10,626 nt of DNA from positions 1 through 10,626 of the forward strand of contig VBOC01000190.1 in assembly GCA_005877655.1 (NCBI GenBank). The letters run 5' to 3'. The stretch is from Ignavibacteria bacterium (GTDB lineage: Bacteria; Bacteroidota; Ignavibacteria; UBA10030; SZUA-254). The position numbers and the translations under genes are program-made. Shown piece after piece: positions 5,543-10,626 of this stretch; the stretch's first letter is position 1, and every line of letters begins with the position of its first letter. The notes below the pieces were generated by a model, which was given only the letters and a program-made list of their open reading frames with translations, did no database searches and had not been told where the DNA came from.

Positions 5543-7889
5543 GTATATGCCCGATTGAATCGACCTTCGCAAGCGCGTATGCGTTCCCGGGATCGCCGGC
5601 GAGGACTCTCCGGTAGAGTTTTTCCGCGGCCAGGAGGTGCGAGCCTCTGTCGAGCATGTTTGCGATGAACAACAGCGGCTCCATTCGAGTGGAATCTTCC
5701 GCGGCGGCCATCTCCGCCTCATCGAGCGCCTCCTGGCCGAGACCGATGTCATCATAAAGAAGCGCGAGCTCCAGATGGAGCCGGCTTTTTTCCGGCCGTT
5801 TACGGACGACGTTCAGAGAGTCGCAAGTAAGAAAAATCCGCTTGAACGCTTTCACGACGGGGTTCGCGGCGTCGATGCGTTCCAGGCGGGAGAGGCATTG
5901 CCAGGCGCGCGATGTATCGCGGAGCTGCAGGCTGATATTCACGCCCCACTGGAGGGCTGCAAAATAGGAGGAATCCGTGGATAGAAGCTCGTTCAGGATC
6001 CCTCCGGCGCGGGCGGGATATCCCATCCTCCAATAGAGCGAAGCGGCCTCGAAGAGTTTCGTCGCGCGCTCTTCCGGGACCGTGGACGACCGCGCTTCTG
6101 CCAGCCGCTCCGCCGCATCCCAATGCCTGCGGCCGTAGTCGATGTAGGAATAGGTTTGCTGCAAGGTAAGAATCCTCTGATACTGCACAGCCGCGTCCGC
6201 CATGTCGTCGTTCATGAGGTCGGCTATCATGACTTCATACACGGCCTCGGCCTCCGCCGGCGCGAGCTCGAGCACCCGCCTCAAACTCCTGAGTGCCTCG
6301 CCGATCCGGCCGGCAACCAGATCGCTCCTGCCCTTGCGGAGCAGCTCCGAGGCATTGAGCGTATCGAAGACTTCGTGGGGAGGCGTTCGCACGGCCGGCT
6401 CTAGCAACCGCGAGTGGACCTTCATCACGTTGGGCAGGCCGGTGACGGGTTCGAACCAGAAGCGGCGAGATTCGCGCATCGGAAATTCATAGGCTCTCAG
6501 ATCTCTCCACTGTGCTGGTGCAAACACATAGCCGACCTGCTCGTTGCGCAGGAGATTCTCGAACTCCGGAAGGATGACGACAGGATCGATCTCGACAACC
6601 CTCCTTCCTCCCGTCACGAGGACCAAGTCTTTGACCGGGCTTGCGAGCACGGCATCAGCGGGCATGCGGGCCTCTATCCAGGCGCCGATTTTCTTCCATT
6701 GATACCGGAAGGCCGCGGGTAGGATCGGGTAATGAAGAAGCTGTTCTGGCGAGCGATTATAAACCACATTCAGCGAAACTATCTCGAACAGTCCGAGGAG
6801 ATTCGGCATCGTCGCCAGGATAAGCACGGCCGCCGCAAGCTTTCCCTTCAGGGACGCATTCAAGGGAATCGCCATCGACGCTTTGAGCGCATAGTAGATG
6901 GCCAGCGGCAGAATCGGAAGGAGATAACGCATGTCGTGTGCCGGAAAGACGAGAATGATCATGAGATAGCTCACGAGAAAAATCAGGCGCAGCCGGCCGG
7001 TCGCGCTCGTTCCTACGTCGCGCACAATTCCGAAAGCCAGAAGCGCGAATGTGAGTATCACAACGATGGGCATCGCAGCATCGAGGATGTTCGCGGAGGA
7101 TTTATAAATAGACGATGGACTGACGATCAGGTCCGAAAGTTGTCCGGTTCCGATGGGATCGACGAGAATCATGCCGATCTGCGGAACATAGGCTTTGAGG
7201 GAGTAAAGGGCTCGCAGGAGGAACTCTTTTATAATAGACGAATCGGCCGATGTAAAATACCTTTGGAACAGAATCGAAGGATTGATCGCCAGGGCGTTGT
7301 TTTCGACCGCGGACCATCCTCTATTTCTCAAATACCAGAGCCCAAGGAGCCCGGCCGCCGAGAGGACGATAAACGCCGCGTTTTTTATCCGCCGCCGCGA
7401 CGCCAGGTAGGCTCCAGCTGCGAGGACGGCAGCGATCCCCGCCTCGCGAATCAAAGGCAGCGCCGAGACGGACAAACCCATCGCCCCCGGAAGAATCTTC
7501 TTCCCTTCGGCGCGGGAAGAATCTATTTCCAATGACAGGAAACCGAGGAGGAGGAATGCGAGAAACGGAGCATCCGACAACGCCTCGGAGGAAAAGATAA
7601 CCAGCAGGGGGTTGACCGCAAGCATCAATCCCCCGAGCACCGCCGCAGTTTGTCCGAGCAGTCGCTTGAGGAGGGTGTAAAAAAGCACAAGGCAAAGGGC
7701 TCCCCAGCAGAGCGTCCATATTTTTACCGCGGTGAGTGAAAGTGGAAAAAAGAACTCCAGAATCTCTCGGGCGCCGGCCCTGTCGCGTCCAGCCAACCCT
7801 GCCCGCGCGCCAGGGAATTGCCGAGGATGACGTACCGGCAGCTGTCGGGAGTATACACCGAGACGTCGTTCAGCCGCAGGATCCCGCAC
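5529..7889 (-). CDS. GT39/PMT-like membrane glycosyltransferase with C-terminal TPR domain (main part of a frameshifted gene)
   Basis: This frame holds most of a polytopic glycosyltransferase of the protein-mannosyltransferase/ArnT type. Such enzymes move a sugar from a lipid-phosphate carrier to a protein or lipid on the outer face of the inner membrane. Residues from about 41 (near 7769) onwards are the real product. The first 40 residues of this frame are a non-coding-like, Arg-rich translation. Around nine membrane helices follow (about 52-78, 83-98, 102-121, 140-165, 171-187, 273-291, 300-316, 321-338 and 348-368). Family-like patterns are SEALSDAPF, PLIREAG, WYLRN and FPAHDMRYLLPILP. 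A soluble region (about 395-500) precedes about 270 residues of TPR-like helical repeats (513-786). The N-terminus, with the catalytic Asp loop, lies in another frame (7724-7957), so the gene is broken or frameshifted near 7745-7790. It is the last gene of the kinase operon. Acceptor and sugar are unknown. Confidence 0.88.
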   Translation of the reverse strand: MRDPAAERRLGVYSRQLPVRHPRQFPGARAGLAGRDRAGAREILEFFFPLSLTAVKIWTLCWGALCLVLFYTLLKRLLGQTAAVLGGLMLAVNPLLVIFSSEALSDAPFLAFLLLGFLSLEIDSSRAEGKKILPGAMGLSVSALPLIREAGIAAVLAAGAYLASRRRIKNAAFIVLSAAGLLGLWYLRNRGWSAVENNALAINPSILFQRYFTSADSSIIKEFLLRALYSLKAYVPQIGMILVDPIGTGQLSDLIVSPSSIYKSSANILDAAMPIVVILTFALLAFGIVRDVGTSATGRLRLIFLVSYLMIILVFPAHDMRYLLPILPLAIYYALKASMAIPLNASLKGKLAAAVLILATMPNLLGLFEIVSLNVVYNRSPEQLLHYPILPAAFRYQWKKIGAWIEARMPADAVLASPVKDLVLVTGGRRVVEIDPVVILPEFENLLRNEQVGYVFAPAQWRDLRAYEFPMRESRRFWFEPVTGLPNVMKVHSRLLEPAVRTPPHEVFDTLNASELLRKGRSDLVAGRIGEALRSLRRVLELAPAEAEAVYEVMIADLMNDDMADAAVQYQRILTLQQTYSYIDYGRRHWDAAERLAEARSSTVPEERATKLFEAASLYWRMGYPARAGGILNELLSTDSSYFAALQWGVNISLQLRDTSRAWQCLSRLERIDAANPVVKAFKRIFLTCDSLNVVRKRPEKSRLHLELALLYDDIGLGQEALDEAEMAAAEDSTRMEPLLFIANMLDRGSHLLAAEKLYRRVLAGDPGNAYALAKVDSIGHILARE

Positions 7890-7957
7890 ACGAGGAACGA
7901 CGCACAGATCAGAAACAGAAGTGCGTGCGACCTCGCCAGGGCGACAGCGCTCGTCAT
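7724..7957 (-). CDS. N-terminal fragment of the GT39/PMT-like glycosyltransferase (0-frame before the frameshift)
   Basis: A 77-residue frame that supplies the missing start of the glycosyltransferase. It has one membrane helix (about 11-28), then YTPDSCRY with Asp38. This matches the PDxxxY pattern of the first outer loop, whose Asp/Glu is the proposed catalytic or carrier-binding residue in this family. ILGNSLARGQGWLDATGPAPE follows. The last residues, before the TAA at 7726-7724, no longer look like the family. The ATG at 7957 shares one base with the stop of the upstream membrane protein gene (TGATG), as expected for an operon. The continuation is in the -1 frame of the 5529-7889 entry. 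A T TTT TTC heptamer at 7751-7745 lies in the correct phase for a -1 slip. Confidence 0.75.
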   Translation of the reverse strand: MTSAVALARSHALLFLICASFLVCGILRLNDVSVYTPDSCRYVILGNSLARGQGWLDATGPAPERFWSSFFHFHSPR

Positions 7958-8553
7958 CAGGACGCGAGGTAACCGGGAGGCGTTTCGTCTGAGATGGGAG
8001 GTGTTTTCATCGGCTGGAAGACCGCCAGGCAGACGATACTATAATAAGAGAGGAGTGCGATCATCGGAACCCCCGCCAGCGCGGCGAGGCGGTGAATGAA
8101 CAGCTTGCGGAATTCGACGAGGTCGTTCGAGCCCACATGATCCAGAAGCCACATTTTCGCGTCGAGGACCATGGTATAGACCTCGACCGGCGTGAAGAGG
8201 TAGAACAGAATGGCGCTCATCAGGAGCCATCCGTTTTCTTTCAGACTGAGGCCGGTCGTTCTTAAAAACACGAGCCCGCTCACCCAGACGGCCACGTAAG
8301 CGATGTCGACGACGAGTGAGCTTTGGGCGATGAGACTGAAGACAGTCCGCTCCACGTAGGGATGGACGTTCGGCTTGAAGTCGAGTGTTCCCATCTGCAG
8401 CAGGTCGAAACCGATCACGGCTCTGATATTGACTCCCCCGAGCCAGCAGATCCCAGCAACGCAAACCGCGGCCAGGGAGATTCGTGCGATCATGGGTCTC
8501 ATCGACGGCTGATCAACATAAGTCTTTTTCGACGAAGTTGCAACGCCTCTCAC
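7957..8553 (-). CDS. Four-helix integral membrane protein of unknown function
   Basis: The 198-residue product has four clear hydrophobic helices (about 24-41, 72-97, 108-130 and 156-180). A loop between helices 1 and 2 of about 30 residues contains MGTLDFKPNVHPYVERT and probably faces outward. The third-fourth loop carries acidic and basic residues. I recognise no family. GTG at 8553 is taken as the start because it forms a GTGA 4-base overlap with the stop of the 144-residue gene, a hallmark of coupled translation. In-frame ATGs at 8502 and 8493 are alternatives and would trim the polar N-terminus. None of these starts has a strong Shine-Dalgarno site. Its own stop shares a base with the glycosyltransferase ATG. 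By context it may act with that enzyme in the membrane, which is inference only. Confidence 0.88.
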   Translation of the reverse strand: MRGVATSSKKTYVDQPSMRPMIARISLAAVCVAGICWLGGVNIRAVIGFDLLQMGTLDFKPNVHPYVERTVFSLIAQSSLVVDIAYVAVWVSGLVFLRTTGLSLKENGWLLMSAILFYLFTPVEVYTMVLDAKMWLLDHVGSNDLVEFRKLFIHRLAALAGVPMIALLSYYSIVCLAVFQPMKTPPISDETPPGYLAS

Positions 8554-8984
8554 CGCGCCCGTTTTTTATCATTATCGTAGTTCTTGATCCAGCTCAATTC
8601 ACCGAGCAACTCCAGGAATCGCGACAAGCTGTCCGGCGACGGCGCAAGAAACCGGTCGGAGAAATTAGTTCTCACTTCTGACGAGGCATCAGTCAGGATG
8701 GTCCGGATGAGGGAGGCGGATTGGCCGAGCTTCTCCTGGAACTCGGCGGATAATCTCGACGTATCTTCGCCCGCCGGTCCGGTCCGCCGCAGCACGGCAT
8801 AGGCATTCGATATGAATTTCGCGTAAAACACAATCTCCTCGAAGACCGTTTCCCGGGAAGGAGAGAGTTCGAGGAGAACTTTGATATCAGACCGGTGGCG
8901 AAACTTGCGACCCGCGAATTTCTCAAGCGCATCGAGATACGACTCGGTTTCCGGCCGGGGATGCGGAGGGGCGGTGGGACTCAC
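8550..8984 (-). CDS. 144-residue helical protein of unknown function
   Basis: A soluble protein, predicted almost wholly alpha-helical after a Pro-rich N-terminus (VSPTAPPHPRPETE). It has no membrane segment or signal peptide and I recognise no motif. The frame is open much further upstream, to 9254, but that part overlaps the histidine kinase gene and is Arg/Pro-rich noise. GTG at 8984 is the first plausible start after the kinase stop (8996), with AAGAG a few bases before it. The gap to the kinase is 11 bases, and the stop overlaps the start of the next gene by 4 bases. The position between a sensor kinase and a membrane protein makes a role in the same pathway likely, for example as a kinase partner, though it has no receiver domain. 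Confidence 0.82.
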   Translation of the reverse strand: MSPTAPPHPRPETESYLDALEKFAGRKFRHRSDIKVLLELSPSRETVFEEIVFYAKFISNAYAVLRRTGPAGEDTSRLSAEFQEKLGQSASLIRTILTDASSEVRTNFSDRFLAPSPDSLSRFLELLGELSWIKNYDNDKKRAR

Positions 8985-8995
8985 GGACTCTTGCG

Positions 8996-10426
8996 TCAGG
9001 CGGGAAGGACGACCGTAAACGTCGAGCCAACTCCCACCTGGCTCTCGACGCTCACAGCGCCCCCGTGCGCTTCGGCGACATGCTTGACGAGCGCGAGGCC
9101 CAGGCCCGAGCCTTTTTCGTTCACCTGCGGAACGTTCTTCGCCTGGTAGAATTTGCTGAAGAGCTTCTTCAAGTCGGCCTCCGGGATGCCCACACCGGAG
9201 TCCTGGACCTGGATGCGGATGCATCCCTTGCCGTTGGTTTTTATCTGGTTGCACTCCGTTTCTCTCGCGAGCCGCACCGAGATCGATCCGTTGTTGGGCG
9301 TGAACTTCAAGGCATTCGAGAGAAGGTTGCTGAACACCTGGCTCATCCGGTCCTTGTCGAATGTGAGAAGCGGTATCTCCTGCGCGTCGAAGTCGACCTT
9401 GATCTGCCGTGTCCCGGCGATGAGCTGCGCCTCCATCACGAGGGGCTGCAGCACGTCAAACAGATTGGATACCTCGAACTTGAATTTCATCAGGCCGGCT
9501 TCCATTTTCGCCACGTCGAGGAAGAGGTTGACGAACTGGTTGATTCTGTTTGTCGCCTGGTGAATCATCCCCACGGCTTCCCGCTGCCGCTCATTCAGGA
9601 CGGGCCCGTCCTTCATATGAACGACCGTGTAACAGCCGGCCTTTATAACCTGCAGCGGCGTCCTCATCTCGTGCGAGATTTCAGACATCATCTGCATGCG
9701 CTCCTGATCAACCTGCTTCAGCTCATCGCTCATCTGGTTGAAAGCGCGCGTCACGTCGGCGATTTCATCCTTCGATGTGATCGGGACAGTCTCGTACAGG
9801 CCCTGGCCGACCTTTTCGGCTGCCGCCTGCAATAGTTTGATGGGCCGCGTCAGCGTCCGGGCGAAGAGCATTCCACCCGCTATCGTGATCAAACCGGCGA
9901 GAACGAGCACGATCAATGCTGTGGTCAATGCGCCCGACCTCCGCTCGGGCAGCTCCTCCAGCGACTTGCTTAGTGGCTCGACATCCTTCATGGCGGGCAA
10001 GGGATCATACGCAGGATCTTTCTTTAAAATCGATCGCTGGCGGTCGAGAAATCCCCGGTAGCTGGTGTGATGGGCGGAAACCCGCTCCACGAGCGACCTC
10101 AACTCCTCGCGATCGACAATCCGTTTCAGAGAGTCGAGATCGTTATCGAATTCGTCGCCGATGAGCGCCAGCGTTTGATCGCTGAAGTTGTCCTTTGTCT
10201 CAAAATACTTTATCGCCGCATCGCGCTCCGACCCGTGCAGCCGCGCCAGATGCTGTGTCATGGGAACGACACGGAATTCGCTCTTCTCGAACGAGTAGAC
10301 TGTCTTCAACTGCTGGAGAATGGTGAGACTTGAAATCACTATCATGGAAATAACACCGAGAAACCACATGCTTATTTTGAAATAAAGTGGAAGCCGGAGG
10401 CGCGGTATGGAGGGAGAAGATTTCAA
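8996..10426 (-). CDS. Membrane sensor histidine kinase (TM-sensor-TM-HAMP-HisKA-HATPase)
   Basis: A two-component sensor of 476 residues. It has TM1 at about 16-38, an extracytoplasmic helical sensor (39-165, reminiscent of four-helix-bundle sensors), TM2 at 167-188, and HAMP at about 189-241. The HisKA H-box SEISHEMRTPLQ carries phospho-acceptor His252. The ATPase domain has an N-box with Asn367 and Asn371, DSGVGI (Asp409, Gly411, Gly413), the F-box FSKFY and GSGLGL (439-444). It has no receiver, so it phosphorylates a separate response regulator not seen in this window. The start is uncertain. TTG at 10426 gives a basic N-terminus before TM1, and an in-frame TGA lies three codons further upstream, while the first ATG is residue 20 (10369), inside TM1. 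The gene heads the operon that ends in the glycosyltransferase, and a good promoter lies at 10438-10466. The sensed signal is unknown. Confidence 0.95.
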   Translation of the reverse strand: MKSSPSIPRLRLPLYFKISMWFLGVISMIVISSLTILQQLKTVYSFEKSEFRVVPMTQHLARLHGSERDAAIKYFETKDNFSDQTLALIGDEFDNDLDSLKRIVDREELRSLVERVSAHHTSYRGFLDRQRSILKKDPAYDPLPAMKDVEPLSKSLEELPERRSGALTTALIVLVLAGLITIAGGMLFARTLTRPIKLLQAAAEKVGQGLYETVPITSKDEIADVTRAFNQMSDELKQVDQERMQMMSEISHEMRTPLQVIKAGCYTVVHMKDGPVLNERQREAVGMIHQATNRINQFVNLFLDVAKMEAGLMKFKFEVSNLFDVLQPLVMEAQLIAGTRQIKVDFDAQEIPLLTFDKDRMSQVFSNLLSNALKFTPNNGSISVRLARETECNQIKTNGKGCIRIQVQDSGVGIPEADLKKLFSKFYQAKNVPQVNEKGSGLGLALVKHVAEAHGGAVSVESQVGVGSTFTVVLPA

Positions 10427-10437
10427 AATGTCGTTTC

Positions 10438-10466
10438 AAGATAGGCGAGAAAACGCAGAAAGTCAA
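10438..10466 (-). promoter_or_regulatory. Candidate sigma70-type promoter of the histidine kinase/glycosyltransferase operon
   Basis: On the minus strand TTGACT (10466-10461, five of six) and TATCTT (10443-10438, four of six) are spaced by 17 bases. The start site would be near 10431, only about five bases before the TTG at 10426. The kinase mRNA would be nearly leaderless if both calls are right. A GC-rich set of short inverted repeats (10477-10501) lies just upstream of the -35 box. Confidence 0.5.
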
Positions 10467-10531
10467 CCCATTGCGTGTCCGGCGGACCGCCCGCGTCCGG
10501 GCTTCCGGGGGATTCCAATCGAATCGTCATC

Positions 10532-10560
10532 TTGCAAAACATGTCCCGAATGATTACATT
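10532..10560 (+). promoter_or_regulatory. Candidate plus-strand promoter for a divergent gene at the right edge
   Basis: TTGCAA (10532-10537) and TACATT (10555-10560) are 17 bases apart, each with four of six consensus matches. Transcription would run toward a strong Shine-Dalgarno-like AAGGAAGGG (10602-10610) and an ATG at 10620. A small inverted repeat, GATTC-CAATC-GAATC (10511-10525), lies just upstream and could be an operator. The stretch 10427-10619 otherwise holds no convincing gene. Confidence 0.35.
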
Positions 10561-10619
10561 CCCCCTTTCGCGTTCACAACGTCCCTCATGACACTTCACC
10601 GAAGGAAGGGATCGACCAG

Positions 10620-10626
10620 ATGAGGC
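10620..10626 (+). CDS. Possible start of a divergent gene, cut by the right edge
   Basis: Only ATG AGG and one more base are inside the window. The call rests on a purine-rich AAGGAAGGG nine bases before the ATG and a reasonable promoter upstream (10532-10560), not on protein sequence. Nothing can be said about its product. Confidence 0.3.

Noticed and set aside
6732..7535. Plus-strand 267-codon frame antisense to the glycosyltransferase
   Set aside because: Its translation is dominated by Arg, Gln, His and Gly, and it is the mirror of a convincing membrane protein.
8985..9254. Upstream extension of the 144-residue frame into the kinase gene
   Set aside because: It overlaps the conserved ATPase-domain end of the histidine kinase and its translation is Arg/Pro/Gly-rich with no pattern. 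Only the part after 8984 reads as protein.
10423..10626. Minus-strand open frame from the right edge to a TGA overlapping the kinase TTG
   Set aside because: It is open for 67 codons, but it runs through the proposed divergent promoters, has no recognisable sequence and no good start. It is probably chance in a GC-rich stretch, though a small coupled ORF is not excluded.
1..10626. CRISPR array, transposon ends, phage genes or a defence cassette
   Set aside because: I saw no regularly spaced repeats, transposase, integrase or nuclease-like reading frame, and no target-site duplication. The only repeats are short palindromes.

Overview
The window looks like ordinary chromosome from a moderately GC-rich Gram-negative bacterium. 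It holds one lipoprotein, two membrane histidine kinases with extracytoplasmic sensor regions and one membrane glycosyltransferase, and no phage, transposon or CRISPR features. The short DNA-binding MerR protein, the scarcity of strong Shine-Dalgarno sites and the GT39-TPR fusion remind me of the Bacteroidota/Ignavibacteria (FCB) side of the tree. That is an inference from gene style, not a placement.

Left part (1-3453). The minus strand carries the 5' end of a lipoprotein gene (349 down to the edge) just after a tRNA-Pro(GGG) gene (375-449). A leader region follows, with a good sigma70-type promoter on the plus strand (530-558). It leads to a 906-residue hybrid sensor kinase with order TM, sensor, TM, HAMP, PAS, PAS, HisKA, HATPase, receiver (733-3453). 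The kinase converges on a minus-strand block across a GC-rich palindromic gap (3454-3553).

Middle part (3554-5386, all minus). In transcription order this is a 92-residue protein of unknown function, a HAD phosphatase-like hydrolase, AcpS (holo-ACP synthase) and a small MerR-type regulator. The first three overlap by 4 and 8 bases and form a tight operon. MerR has its own candidate promoter.

Right part (5529-10426, all minus). A four-gene operon starts with a HAMP histidine kinase, then a 144-residue helical protein, a 198-residue four-helix membrane protein, and a GT39/PMT-type glycosyltransferase with a C-terminal TPR domain. The junctions are an 11-base gap, a 4-base overlap and a 1-base overlap. 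The glycosyltransferase reading frame is broken near 7745-7790. A T TTT TTC slippery heptamer lies exactly where a -1 shift would rejoin the two parts, but the usual PPG-type loop segment is also missing, so a deletion is at least as likely. At the right edge a divergent plus-strand gene probably begins at 10620.

The items most worth a second look are the broken glycosyltransferase, two copies of a three-armed palindromic element at gene ends (3474-3502 and 5514-5542), the kinase-membrane protein-glycosyltransferase operon, and the long structured leader of the hybrid kinase. I did not find a clear new defence or mobile system.
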